This document shows, piece by piece, positions 37,646 through 47,852 of a stretch of DNA of 64,000 nt (positions within the stretch are counted from its first letter, which is position 1; each line of letters begins with the position of its first letter). Under the pieces are notes generated by a model. That model was not told where the DNA came from, did not search any database, and was given only the letters and a program-made list of their open reading frames with translations. Origin of the DNA: Chrysophaeum taylorii (lineage: Eukaryota; Sar; Pelagophyceae; Pelagomonadales; Pelagomonadaceae); assembly GCA_029834535.1 (NCBI GenBank), contig JAQMWT010000012.1, positions 62,001 to 126,000 of the forward strand. The letters are read 5' to 3'. Position numbers and translations under genes: made by a program.

Positions 37646-39853
37646 CTAGTCATCATCATCGTCGTCGTCGTCGTCGTCAGCCCGAGGTCTGCTGCGGCGG
37701 TCGTCGTCTCGAGGCGGGGACGGTGGCGGAGACGGTTTATGGCACCCTATGCGTATTTCGAGCGGAATTTCGAGGGCGGTGTCTTGCTTGCGATCGTCTT
37801 CGCGGCGCCTGCGCGAGCGCGGAGGGTCGGGTTTGTCGTCGGCGCGCTTGTTCCTGAGGGGCCCGTCGACGTTGGGTCCGTCCTTGTCGCGGCGGCGTTT
37901 TTTTGGTGCATCACTCCTTTTTCGACTCTCTTCCGAGTCGTCTCGGCGGCGGCGTCGCTTGGGATGGACGTCGTCGTCCTTCGCGCGGCGCGCCGCGCGG
38001 CTCTCGCGCTTGTGGAGCTCAACAAATTCCCGGTAAGTCATGACCGCGCCGCGGTCGCGCTTCTCGGCCGCGGCGTTGGCGAGGTCCTCGGCTTCGTCGT
38101 CGCGGCGGCGGCGGCTCGCGGGGTAGTCGTCCGAGGGCGGACCGCGGCGAGTGCTCGGGGGCGAGTAGGTGCGGCGGTAGTAGTCGTCGCGGTAGTCGTC
38201 CATCGGGGGGCCGCGCGGGTAGTCGTCGCGCGGGCGGTCCCCCCAGGGCGGCGGCGGCTGGACGGGCTGGACGGCGAGGGGGTGGGGCGCCGAGGGGGGG
38301 CGCGGGGGGTAGGGCATCATGCGAGGCGCGAACCGGGGGTCGCCCCAGGGGGGCGGCGGGTAGCGCGGTCCTCGGTAGTCGTACGGGAACGGCGGCGGGT
38401 AGCCAAAGTTGGGGGCCAGGGGGATCGGCTGCTGCTGCTGCTGGTGTTGCTGCGAGGGGTCGACGGGGCGCGGGGGGTATCCGAGGTTGTTGTTGTTGTT
38501 GTTGTTGTTGTTGTTCTTGAGATGGAGCGGGTCGGCCGTCGTCGCGTCGTCGGCGGCGGCCGCCGCCGCCAGCACGGTCGCCGCGGCGTAGTCGTCCGAC
38601 TCGTTGTTGTTGTCGTTGTTATTATTATTGTTGGTCGCGCGTTGCTGTTGCTGCAGCTGGGCGGTCGGCGAGAAGACGTCGCCGCCAAAGTCGTCTTCCC
38701 CCGTGGCCTGGCGCGGCGGCGCCGGGACGGCGAGGTCGAGGACAGCGTCGGGGGCTTCGGCACCGCCGCCGAGGGCCGACGAGGGTCGCGGCGCGGCGGC
38801 GTCCCCCGAGGCCACCTCGAGCGCGGCCGCCTCGGCCCGGCGCTTCCGGTCCATGTCGAGCCACTCGATCAGATGCTGCTCGACTGCCGACCGCAGGCGC
38901 TTGTTGGGCAGGAGCTGGTCGGGCGTGCAGGGGCTGCGGCAGAGCGGACACTCGCAATAGGTTCGCGCGAGCGCCGCTCGAATGCAAGCGTCGCACGCGC
39001 TCTCCGTGCAACACGGGACGATGACCGCGTCCTGGAACAGTTTACGGCAGAGCGGGCACACCAAAGGGTGGGGTGGGTTGTCCTTGCTCGCTGCCTCGCG
39101 TACCCTGACGGGATCATCGGGGGCCGCGCCGACGCCGCGCTTGACGAGGGCGTCGAAGCGGTTCTTGCTTACCTGGATCCCCTCGACTTTGGGTTCCTCG
39201 CCCTCCTTCGTCTCGGCCGACTGCTTCCAAAAGGCCCGCGGCACGCCGGCAACGCCGTGCCGGAACCGGTCTCCGTTGGACGCCGCCTCGGGGCAGTCGC
39301 GGATGAAGTGGCCGGGCTTGCCGCAGCGGTGGCAAACGTACGCGCCGCCCGTCTTGGCTCCCTGCTGCGCGCCTCTCGGCTGCCACTTGGCGTTCCCCCG
39401 GCCCTTGGGCCGGAACTCGTCCACCGTCCCCATCACGTTCGCGAGGACGGCAGCCGTCTCGTCTTCCTTGGGGGGGGGCTCCGGGGCCGCGCCGGGCCGC
39501 CGCCGCGGGTCGCTCGGCGCCTCGCGCGCCGGAACCTCGATTGGTTTCGCTTCGCGCGACGACCCCCTCGCCTTGCCCTCGAGCTTCGCGATAAGTCCCG
39601 GCGCCCCCCCCGTCGTCGGCACCCGCCGCACCACCACGGCCGTGTTCTTCGGGATCATCATGTCGTCGTCAGCATACACCTCGCTCGTCTGCGCGTTCGC
39701 GACGCTCAGGTCGAAGTCCATGCCCCTCATTAGGTTCCGCTTCTCCACGATCGCGCGCTTCAGCTCGAGCAGTTTTATCATAAGCCCCGAAAACTCGATC
39801 GCGTCGAAGCTCTTCGAACTGCTGAACCGGAACTGGATCACCGACGACGACAT
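37646..39853 (-). CDS. RBBP6: RBBP6/Mpe1-like protein: DWNN, zinc knuckle, RING
   Basis: A 735-residue protein from minus ATG 39853 (the upstream in-frame start is not ATG). Residues 1-77 are the ubiquitin-like DWNN domain (VIQFRFSSSKSFDAIEFSGL, DLSVANAQTSEVYADDDMMI). A CCHC zinc knuckle is at 174-187 (CHRCGKPGHFIRDC) and a RING/U-box at 266-305 (CPLCRKLFQDAVIVPCC, CECPLCRSPC). The order matches RBBP6 in animals and Mpe1 in yeast, an E3-like component of the cleavage and polyadenylation factor. The second half is low complexity: Asn/Gln/Pro/Tyr runs, then Arg/Asp/Ser-rich sequence, ending in about ten Asp. Nuclear role in mRNA 3'-end processing is expected from the family. Confidence 0.93.
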   Translation of the reverse strand: MSSSVIQFRFSSSKSFDAIEFSGLMIKLLELKRAIVEKRNLMRGMDFDLSVANAQTSEVYADDDMMIPKNTAVVVRRVPTTGGAPGLIAKLEGKARGSSREAKPIEVPAREAPSDPRRRPGAAPEPPPKEDETAAVLANVMGTVDEFRPKGRGNAKWQPRGAQQGAKTGGAYVCHRCGKPGHFIRDCPEAASNGDRFRHGVAGVPRAFWKQSAETKEGEEPKVEGIQVSKNRFDALVKRGVGAAPDDPVRVREAASKDNPPHPLVCPLCRKLFQDAVIVPCCTESACDACIRAALARTYCECPLCRSPCTPDQLLPNKRLRSAVEQHLIEWLDMDRKRRAEAAALEVASGDAAAPRPSSALGGGAEAPDAVLDLAVPAPPRQATGEDDFGGDVFSPTAQLQQQQRATNNNNNNDNNNESDDYAAATVLAAAAAADDATTADPLHLKNNNNNNNNNNLGYPPRPVDPSQQHQQQQQPIPLAPNFGYPPPFPYDYRGPRYPPPPWGDPRFAPRMMPYPPRPPSAPHPLAVQPVQPPPPWGDRPRDDYPRGPPMDDYRDDYYRRTYSPPSTRRGPPSDDYPASRRRRDDEAEDLANAAAEKRDRGAVMTYREFVELHKRESRAARRAKDDDVHPKRRRRRDDSEESRKRSDAPKKRRRDKDGPNVDGPLRNKRADDKPDPPRSRRRREDDRKQDTALEIPLEIRIGCHKPSPPPSPPRDDDRRSRPRADDDDDDDDDD

Positions 39854-40249
39854 CGCGTCGTCGTCCTTCCTGGGCGATCGCGCGATTCGTCTCTGAACGC
39901 CACACACAAGGGTTTACTAATAAAAACATGGGCGTTTATGTAGAGGGTATAATAATAAGCAACTAGCACAAAAAAAAACCAAACCACACGATTTTGGCAG
40001 TCCTGCTTGCTGCTCTGGGGTGTTGCGCCGCCGACAAGGTTTTAACGACTTGGCTGCTGCAAAGGCACTTGTGGGGCCAAAATTGAAGAAGAAGCGCTAC
40101 GCCACAGCCGCATGCATGCATCATCGGTACCTCCGCGAGAGGCGATCGCCACTCTCGACCTGCAGCGCCGCAACTCGAGTAGTAGTCAGTCAAAGTCAAG
40201 GCAGTCAGTCAGTCAAAGTCAAGTCAGTCAGCCGCCGGCTCAGGCGCTC

Positions 40250-40283
<34 letters not shown>

Positions 40284-40555
40284 ATCGCCGAGTCGAAGAA
40301 GAAGAAGCCAGTTGGAGGACATCATTTGGCACCACTGATGGCACTGTGCGCTGAGCACGGGCGGCCGCCCCATGGCTGAGGGCGAGCCCCTGTACTATAC
40401 GACGACGACATAATAATAAAAGGAGAGGCTAGTACCAGGGTACATTTAATTAGTACTTGATTGTGGCGAATTTTAATTTTCCGCGAAGCGAGGCGAGACT
40501 TGCCACAGCAAAAAAAGACATCAGCACCAAAAAAGTTTTAAGGAGGTGGAGGAGG
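39854..40555. other. Divergent intergenic region
   Basis: About 700 bp between the RBBP6-like and FG-GAP genes. It contains CAGT/GTCA repeats near 40185-40235 and a GAT run at about 40250-40280, partly open in other frames but without gene signals. Confidence 0.6.
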
Positions 40556-43500
40556 ATGCGGTGGTTGTTTGGCGTCGTCGTTGGCGTCGCCGGCGCCGTG
40601 AAGTTCGGGGACTACGATGCGCTCGCGTCGTCGTCGAGTCGTATGAGGAGCAAGGGCGGGCGGCAGCTCGACGAAGGTTTCGTTTTCGAGGACTTGCTGT
40701 CGTACTCGTACGACCTCGGCGAGGCGGGGGTCGAGGACGCGTCGAGCGGTGCCGGCGGGTTCCCCGCGACGTTCCGGATCGGGGACATGAACTTCGGTCC
40801 GGGGTCTACCGCGACCAACACGGGTCGTGGGGACGGGTTTTACGTCGAGGGAGCCCAGGTGAAAGGATACGTATCGAACGGGTATCTCGGATTGGCGACG
40901 GCTTCGGCGGGAGACGTTAACGGGGACGGAATCGACGACGTCATCGTGTCCGCCCTCGGTGCCGAGACGGTGTACGTGCTGTTCGGGTCCTACACGGACT
41001 TTTCCCGCAAGCTCGAGGAAACTGGAAGCTTCGATCAAGCCGTAAACGGCATCGACTCGAGGCTGGTGACGCCGATTACTGCTGCGTCGGAGACGTCGTT
41101 TGGCGAGGAGATCGCAGGGGTCGGGGACGTGAATGGCGACGGGTACGACGATATTGCGATAGCGGCGCCGCGCTACGACTCGAGCACGGGGCGCGTGTAC
41201 GTTATTTATGGTTTCGAAGACTTCGGGTCGACGACGGTCGTCGACGTTAAAAACGATTTTTCCAGAGGCGTGGGCTTCTACATAGACGGGCAGCGCGAAG
41301 GGGATCGGTTCGGGACGCACGTGGCGGGCGGTTTCGACCTGAACGACGACGGGTACGACGAAATGGTGATTGGTATCGACGAGTACCGAGGAACCGGCGC
41401 GGGACTCGTCGTTTTCGGGTCTTCGGACAAATTAGACACCGCGCAAACTTTTTACGGATTTACGAAAGGCGGAAAAGCCTCGGAGGGTCTCCTCCTGACG
41501 GTCCCTAAATCTTCTTACCCCATGCGCCTCGGAAGCGCCGTGGCCGCGCTCGACGACGTGAACGGCGACGGTTACGACGACTTCGGCATCGGCGCCGATC
41601 AGATGACGACGGCGGCCGACGACGTGGAGCGCGGCGCCATATTCGTAATTTTCGGGGGGCCTTCTGTTACCGGGGGCGGCGAAATCGACTTGACTTCCCT
41701 CGACGGCGACGACGGGTTCCGGGTTGACGGGCGAAACACGGCCGACAAGTTTGGGGAGTCGATGTCGACGGCCGGCGACGTGAACGGCGACGGCTACGCC
41801 GATATCCTCGTCGGTGCTCCGGGCTGGGAATTGTCGCGGGGTGCGGCGTATGTGATATTGGGGCGGAAGAGATTCACCGCCACAGCGATCCCCGAGCTCG
41901 CGATGTACGGCGAAGACGACTACGAATTGGCTGGATTTTCCGTCGCGTCGGCGGGCGACCTCGACGGCGACGGCTTCGACGACGTCGCTATTGGCGCCAT
42001 GTACAAAACTTCGCCTCTCGACATAACGGGGGCTGGTGCAGTCTACGTCGTGTTTGGCGGTCCGAAGAAAAAGGGCGAGTACGACTTGTCGCCGAGTTTT
42101 CTCAACGGATACGACGGGTTCGCGGCCTTCGGGAACTCGGCCGGCGACTTCGTCGGATCGAGGGTCGCTTTTGGCGGCGACTTTAACAACGACGGCGACG
42201 ACGATTTGCTCGTGTCGGCGGTCTTCGCGGATCCGATTATCGACGGAGACGCGAAGATCGTATCAGGCGGGACTACGTACGTGATGTTCGGCAAGAACAT
42301 CGCTTCAAAAATCCCGACGACCGCGCCGACGGGTCCCACTCGCGTTCCAACGTCTGTGCCTACGAAAACCCGGACCGATCTCTGCGACGAAGGCGTGTCG
42401 TCGTTTCCGAACTTTATCAATCTAGACAACTGCGGGGCCTGCGACCGGTCGGCCAAGCTGACTTTGTCGTCATCGTCTCTCGCCGACGCGTCGTTCGCGG
42501 GCGACGTAGACAACGACGGCGTCGACGATCTTCTGTTGGTTGATGATGATGGAGCGGTCTTTGTGGTCTACGGGGCGTCGGATTTTCCCTCCTCCTCCTC
42601 TGTCGAAGCCCTCGCAGCGGCCTCTGACGAAGCGGTATCGAAATCCGCGGTCAAGGTGACTCTTCCCTGCGTCGCGACCGTCGCGTCGGCCGCGGGCGAC
42701 GTCAACGACGACGGATACGACGACTTTTTGGTCGGATGTCCCGACTACAACAACCGCGGAGTTGCGTTTGCGGTTCTCGGGGGCGGCGAGTTATCTTTGA
42801 GAGGGAACATCGACCTCGAGGAAGATTTGGTACGGGGGGTGGATTACGTGAAGTTCGAAGGCCGAGGCAACGTCGAGTTTAGGAAAGACGCGAGGTTCGG
42901 GGCTGCTCTGGGGTATGCCGACTTCAACGCCGACGGTTACTCGGACGTTTTGGTCGGGTCTCCGGGTGCGAACGAAGCGTATCTGTGGTACGGCGCGTCC
43001 ACCGACGCCCTCCCGTCCTCCAGCGTCAAGCTCCACAAAGTCTCGGCGTCCGAGGGCGTCGTGGTGAAGTTCGGGCGCGCGTCGTTTCAGAACGCGGAAT
43101 TGGGGGCGGCTGTTGCGGGGGTCGGCGACCTCGACGACGACGGCTACGAGGACATCTTAATCGGTGCCCCAAACGTAGGCTGGATCTGCGTCGCCCTCGG
43201 CAACGCCAAGGAAATCGAGAGCAAGTACGACTGCGCGAGCACCTCCGCGTTCCGCCCTGGCACCGACACGCCCGGTTTCGCGTCAAAGTATTTCATCGAC
43301 AGCGCGGACAACTCGCAGTTCGGTGCTGCCGTAGCGGCGGCGGGCGACGTCGACGGCGACGGCGTGGCCGACTTTGTGGTGGGAGCCCCGTCTGCTGATC
43401 ACGACGGCGGCAGGGCTTACGTATATTACGGCCGAGGCAAGGAGGGCTACCCGGATGACGGATTCGAGAACATCAAGCACGCGATCGAATTCTCGAGCTC

Positions 43501-45598
43501 TCTCCGCAAGGGTGGCCTCGGGATCGCGGTATCTGGGGCGGGCGACCTCAACAACGACGGCTACGACGACGTGTTGATGGGAGCCGATCACTCGATCAAC
43601 CCGAGGTTCGAGGCCAGCGGCCCGGGTACGGCCTACCTCGCGTGGGGAGGCAAGAGCCTCACCGCCGTCGACGTCCGCAGCTCCTCGTTTATGGGCATCA
43701 CATTTACGGGGACATCGCTAGGCGGTCGCACCGGCGGCGCCGTTGCGCTCGGTCCTTTCGACCTCGACTCCGACAAGGTCGACGATCTCGCGGTGGCTCA
43801 GCTCGCCTCGGGTACGACCTGCGTCGTGTTTGGGAACGACGGTGGCACCGATAGGCCGACGGCAACGCCGACGACGGCCGCGCCCTCCTATTCCCCGACG
43901 TTCCCGTCGGCCCCGCCAACAATGTTGGTCGGCGGCGTGCCTACCACTTCTTCTGGACTTGCGCCGTCGGCGGCTCCGGACGGCGTCGTTGCCCCGCCTA
44001 CGGTCGTGGCGACGCCCAATCCAGCGACGACACTTTCTCCCGCAACGACGAGGTCCCCGACGAGGAAACCGACTGGAGAGCCGGGTGTTCCAACTTTGTA
44101 CGTGCCGACGAAAATAGCCGACGACGAGTCCCTCGAGCCGACAAAATCTCCTCAGCCGACGAGATCCCCCGAGCCGACGAGATCCCCCGAGCCGACGACG
44201 AGACCTCTCGACCCGACAATGTCGTCCAAGCCCACAATGTCGCCCAAACCCACAATGTCGCCCAAACCAACGATGTCTCCGAAACCAACCTCGGTCGACG
44301 TCGTCGTCACCGAAGCGCCGTCTCCGATGCCGACCCCGATGCCGTCCCCGATGCCGACCCCGATGCCGTCCCCGATGCCGTCCCCGATGCCGACCGCACT
44401 CTCGTCGCCGCCAACTTCATCACCGGCGCCGACCTCGACTCCCGCGCCTTCGACGGCAGCGTCGCGCTTCGCGAACGCGAACGTCGGTTTTGTTCTGACT
44501 ACGATCCGCGTGGAGAACTTCACCGAAGCCGAGTTTGGCGACGCCGAAGAACTGACGGTCCAGTACTCTATTTTCGACGTCCTCGGCGACCAGGGCGGCG
44601 CTGGATTCATCAACAGCACCAGCGACGTCACCAACGTCGAGGCCGAGGATATTGCCTCGATCGACGTTTCTATGTACATACGCGTCCAGCCGCCCTCGGG
44701 TTATGCCGAATCGGGCCAGGAACTCGTGGAAGCAGTCTACGACGCCGTCAACGCCTCCGTTACCTCGGGCTACTTGGTTGAGCGATTTCGGTACTGGGCA
44801 TCTTACTTCAATGCCGACTCCGACATATCTTCCGTCAACGCGGAAGTCACGAGCGGCGACCTCCTCGCCGACCCGAGCGAGGAGGACCATTTCGTTTACA
44901 GCGTCCCAACCGCCTCGCCCACGCCATTCACGCCCTTCCCAACACCCGCGCCCACGACGCCGCGGCCGACGATGTCCTTTCCCACCGCGTCGCCCGCCCG
45001 ATCTGATCCGACGACGTCTCCCGTCGTTCCTCCGACGATTTCGCCGACCTCGACGCCAAAGCCGAGCATGTTCTTCCCCACCGCCGCCCCCGTCGCGCCG
45101 ACGGCCGCACCCGTCGTACCCACGACCAGCCCCGTTCTCTCGCCGACGCCGATCGTCGTCGACGACGAAGTAGTTATCACCACGGACGCTCCGACGACGG
45201 TTCCCTCCGAAAGCGGCGACGGCGGCTCCAAAAAAAAGTCATCTTCTGGCACCAATATCGTCATCATTATCGTCCCCATCATCGTTGGACTCGTTCTCTG
45301 CTGCTGCATCTGCCTTTGCATCTACTTTTATTGCAACCGCGACAGAGAAGAGGAAGAAGAAGACCAAGACCAGCAACAACCGGACGCGTCGAAGTCCCTC
45401 GAGGACGAGGACGAAGAGAAGGCTATTTACGACGAAGGTCCCATCGAGTCTCAGGAGGTTTCTGTCGACGAGACGGCCCTCGAAAACCCCGGTGTCGCCA
45501 ACGACAGCGTCCCGAGCTCGAACGAGATCGTCCTCGCCGACTCTCAAGATCAAGAAGACAAGGAACTCCAGGAGAAGATCATGGAGGCCGACCTCTAA
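40556..45598 (+). CDS. Giant FG-GAP (integrin-alpha-like) type I membrane protein
   Basis: A 1680-residue protein from ATG 40556. A signal peptide (WLFGVVVGVAGAVKFG) is followed by 14 FG-GAP-type calcium-binding loops, for example VNGDGYDDIAIAAP, VNGDGYADILVGAPG, LDGDGFDDVAIGA, FNADGYSDVLVGSPG, LNNDGYDDVLMGA. Seven lie before and seven after a Pro/Thr and Cys-containing linker (about 585-620), which suggests two seven-bladed propellers. Then come a mucin-like Pro/Thr/Ser stalk (about 1100-1300), a globular segment (about 1301-1450), a second stalk, one transmembrane helix with a Cys cluster (about 1565-1593) and an acidic cytoplasmic tail of about 87 residues. It is probably a surface adhesion or receptor protein. 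Repeats are near-identical in the stalk. Confidence 0.9.
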   Translation: MRWLFGVVVGVAGAVKFGDYDALASSSSRMRSKGGRQLDEGFVFEDLLSYSYDLGEAGVEDASSGAGGFPATFRIGDMNFGPGSTATNTGRGDGFYVEGAQVKGYVSNGYLGLATASAGDVNGDGIDDVIVSALGAETVYVLFGSYTDFSRKLEETGSFDQAVNGIDSRLVTPITAASETSFGEEIAGVGDVNGDGYDDIAIAAPRYDSSTGRVYVIYGFEDFGSTTVVDVKNDFSRGVGFYIDGQREGDRFGTHVAGGFDLNDDGYDEMVIGIDEYRGTGAGLVVFGSSDKLDTAQTFYGFTKGGKASEGLLLTVPKSSYPMRLGSAVAALDDVNGDGYDDFGIGADQMTTAADDVERGAIFVIFGGPSVTGGGEIDLTSLDGDDGFRVDGRNTADKFGESMSTAGDVNGDGYADILVGAPGWELSRGAAYVILGRKRFTATAIPELAMYGEDDYELAGFSVASAGDLDGDGFDDVAIGAMYKTSPLDITGAGAVYVVFGGPKKKGEYDLSPSFLNGYDGFAAFGNSAGDFVGSRVAFGGDFNNDGDDDLLVSAVFADPIIDGDAKIVSGGTTYVMFGKNIASKIPTTAPTGPTRVPTSVPTKTRTDLCDEGVSSFPNFINLDNCGACDRSAKLTLSSSSLADASFAGDVDNDGVDDLLLVDDDGAVFVVYGASDFPSSSSVEALAAASDEAVSKSAVKVTLPCVATVASAAGDVNDDGYDDFLVGCPDYNNRGVAFAVLGGGELSLRGNIDLEEDLVRGVDYVKFEGRGNVEFRKDARFGAALGYADFNADGYSDVLVGSPGANEAYLWYGASTDALPSSSVKLHKVSASEGVVVKFGRASFQNAELGAAVAGVGDLDDDGYEDILIGAPNVGWICVALGNAKEIESKYDCASTSAFRPGTDTPGFASKYFIDSADNSQFGAAVAAAGDVDGDGVADFVVGAPSADHDGGRAYVYYGRGKEGYPDDGFENIKHAIEFSSSLRKGGLGIAVSGAGDLNNDGYDDVLMGADHSINPRFEASGPGTAYLAWGGKSLTAVDVRSSSFMGITFTGTSLGGRTGGAVALGPFDLDSDKVDDLAVAQLASGTTCVVFGNDGGTDRPTATPTTAAPSYSPTFPSAPPTMLVGGVPTTSSGLAPSAAPDGVVAPPTVVATPNPATTLSPATTRSPTRKPTGEPGVPTLYVPTKIADDESLEPTKSPQPTRSPEPTRSPEPTTRPLDPTMSSKPTMSPKPTMSPKPTMSPKPTSVDVVVTEAPSPMPTPMPSPMPTPMPSPMPSPMPTALSSPPTSSPAPTSTPAPSTAASRFANANVGFVLTTIRVENFTEAEFGDAEELTVQYSIFDVLGDQGGAGFINSTSDVTNVEAEDIASIDVSMYIRVQPPSGYAESGQELVEAVYDAVNASVTSGYLVERFRYWASYFNADSDISSVNAEVTSGDLLADPSEEDHFVYSVPTASPTPFTPFPTPAPTTPRPTMSFPTASPARSDPTTSPVVPPTISPTSTPKPSMFFPTAAPVAPTAAPVVPTTSPVLSPTPIVVDDEVVITTDAPTTVPSESGDGGSKKKSSSGTNIVIIIVPIIVGLVLCCCICLCIYFYCNRDREEEEEDQDQQQPDASKSLEDEDEEKAIYDEGPIESQEVSVDETALENPGVANDSVPSSNEIVLADSQDQEDKELQEKIMEADL

Positions 45599-46202
45599 TA
45601 GATAGTACTTGCTTTTCTCTTCCGACCTCGCAATAAATCTGTCTCCAAGCCGCCGCGGCGCGTAGTAGTCCGCAACTTTCACGAACTAACTGCCTCCCTC
45701 CCTCCTTATTGTTCTTCGCCACCACGTTCCTCCACTCTCTGCTTTCACCGCACGCATCATGAAAAAAAAATTGGTGCCCGACAGACACCATAATTACTCA
45801 CCGATTTGCGCTTCGTTTCGTTCGTCCATTTGTCGGGATCAAAAGAATTGACTTGCTTCATTTCGTGTGTGCGCCTCCTCTATCTCCCTTGAGCGCGAGC
45901 GACACAGGCACGTGCCCCCCCCAAAAGTCCAGGCACGGTCCGGCCGTTGGCAGTGGTTAACCGGTACACAGTCCGAAGACTCTAACTCAACATAAAATAA
46001 TGGGGAGTTTCTCAAGACATACTGACTCAGGAAGTGAGTAATTGCCGAGTAGAATGTGTGTCGCGACCCTTTTTGTACATCATCATTTGTTGTTCTTTAT
46101 ACTGGACGCAACAACCAACCGCGCAGTTGGTTGGTAGAGTCGGCCGCGCACTGCACCGGTGCAAAAACAGCAGAAGAAAGTCACCACGAGTACACCACGA
46201 TC
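45599..46202. other. Intergenic
   Basis: No gene seen. AATAAATCTG about 30 bp after the FG-GAP stop may act in polyadenylation. The rest is the upstream region of the acyltransferase; its frame is open upstream of ATG 46203 but has no earlier ATG. Confidence 0.6.
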
Positions 46203-47642
46203 ATGTCGTCGTCGTCGTCATGCGGATCATCGATGCGTGGTGCGCCAAAGCAGCAGACCCTAGAGACGCGCGACTGGCTGGGCCGCGGCGGTCTCATGGG
46301 ACTGCCCTGGATCGCGTTTCCATCACACCTCGCGGGCATGATGATGCGAGTGCGGGTGTACGCAATGTCTGCGCTTTGGCTGTTGATCGCAGTCCAGTAC
46401 TTTGCCTGGCAGCTCCCCCTGACGGTGCTGCTCTTGGTGCCCGATTGCGGCGCGGCATACAAGCGGGCTTCGACGTGGTTCGATCGCTTGGCGCAGCCAG
46501 CCATTTTGGCGGTGCCGTACTCGTGGTGCGGGCTGCGCGTTCACACGAGCCAGTACGCGCTCATGACGTCGATGGCGGCGCGCGGCAACGCGCTCGTCAT
46601 GACGAACCACTGCTCGCGAATCGATTGGATCGTCGGGATGTTATTGGGCCACGTCCTGACACCCAAGATTCGGATCGGGTTTGTGGCCGAAATCACGACG
46701 ATGCTTATGCCGGTCTTCGGCTGGTCGAGGTTGCTCTTCGGGGACGTTTTCCTACGCCGCGCGTTCCACCGAGACGGCGCCCGCATCCGGGCAAACGTAT
46801 CGAGTTTTCACGAGGCTGGCGTCGACCGCATGATGTTCGTCGCTCCCGAGGGGGCCATCGTCGACCCGGGCGTGCCAAAGGACGAGGACTACGTCAAGCA
46901 ATGTCGGGCGTTCGCGCGCGCCCTCGGCCGAGAGGGCCTCAAGTTTCTTTTGACGCCGCGGTACAAGGGTATCCAACTCCTCGCCCTCCACGCGCCCGAC
47001 GCCGTCTTTTCCGTCACCATGACCTTCCGCTGCCGGTCGACCGTCGGACCCAAGCGCGACGTCGAGATCGACGCGTCCGGCAAGGCAACCGGCGGCGAGC
47101 TCTGCACGCGCGCCTTGGACGATCCGCGACGCGTCGTCCCGGACCTCCACACTATATTCCGCGGTGGTCTTCACGTCTTTTGCCACATCCACCGCCTCCA
47201 CCTCTCCCCCGAAGCATCGAGCGCCAAGGTGCGCGATTCGCTCATCGCCGACTACGAACGAAAGGACCGCCTGCTCGCGACTTTTGAGCGCCACGGTAAG
47301 TTCGACCATACCGACGCCGCCTACGTCATGTCCGCGCTCCCTATCGCCCACGCGCGCATGAACTTCGCGTTGCTCGTGCACTCCGCGCTATCCGCGTACG
47401 TCGTCTCGTGCTTTGGCGTCGATGCGTCGAGCCTCGCGAGCGGTCTTTTCATGGCGTGGGTCGTCGTCTCGCTCTTGCACGCCGTCACCCACCTCTACGC
47501 CGAGCGCATCAGCGGAGCCAGCCGCGAGTCCCTCATTTTCGAAACCCTCCTCAAGACGCTCATCGAGTTCACCGCCGGCAAACTCGACCACGGATCCTCT
47601 TCTTCTTCTTCTTCTTCTTCTTCTTTCGCAAAGCTCATGTAG
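46203..47642 (+). CDS. PlsC-type lysophospholipid acyltransferase
   Basis: A 479-residue protein. Hydrophobic segments near residues 40-85 (SALWLLIAVQYFAWQLPLTV) anchor it in a membrane. Block I, VMTNHCSRIDWIVG (about 132), carries the catalytic HxxxxD dyad written H-CSRI-D. Block II-like FGDVFLRRAFHRDGARIRAN and block III FVAPEGAIVDPG (about 215) follow, then TPRYKGIQLLALHAPDAVF, as in the AGPAT8/LCLAT1/LPIAT-like branch. A second hydrophobic region near the C-terminus (FMAWVVVSLLHAVTHLY) is present. The enzyme transfers acyl groups from acyl-CoA to a lysophospholipid, probably in the ER. The C-terminus is a Ser run. Confidence 0.9.
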   Translation: MSSSSSCGSSMRGAPKQQTLETRDWLGRGGLMGLPWIAFPSHLAGMMMRVRVYAMSALWLLIAVQYFAWQLPLTVLLLVPDCGAAYKRASTWFDRLAQPAILAVPYSWCGLRVHTSQYALMTSMAARGNALVMTNHCSRIDWIVGMLLGHVLTPKIRIGFVAEITTMLMPVFGWSRLLFGDVFLRRAFHRDGARIRANVSSFHEAGVDRMMFVAPEGAIVDPGVPKDEDYVKQCRAFARALGREGLKFLLTPRYKGIQLLALHAPDAVFSVTMTFRCRSTVGPKRDVEIDASGKATGGELCTRALDDPRRVVPDLHTIFRGGLHVFCHIHRLHLSPEASSAKVRDSLIADYERKDRLLATFERHGKFDHTDAAYVMSALPIAHARMNFALLVHSALSAYVVSCFGVDASSLASGLFMAWVVVSLLHAVTHLYAERISGASRESLIFETLLKTLIEFTAGKLDHGSSSSSSSSSSFAKLM

Positions 47643-47852
47643 GTCGGTCACGTAGTCTTTGAGCGAGAGTCCTTTTTTAACCCCTCGTCGCTCCACTTCT
47701 TCTTCCCGCTGCCGCTTGCTTTTGACACGATCGATCGAAATTCTGGAGGCGTCATCATCTTATTATCCGCCCTCCTCCTCCTCCTCGTCGGCCATACTAC
47801 TTTTAGTGAGACGACCTCCTCCTTCTGGGTGATGATGTTGTAGCTCCGACGA

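Noticed and set aside
37739-39733. 664-codon plus-strand ORF
   Set aside because: Antisense shadow of the RBBP6-like gene; long Val/Arg runs mirror the Asn/Asp/Pro runs of the real protein.
40457-40555. N-terminal extension of the FG-GAP protein
   Set aside because: It has no ATG (the frame opens at TTG) and ATG 40556 is followed at once by a signal peptide.
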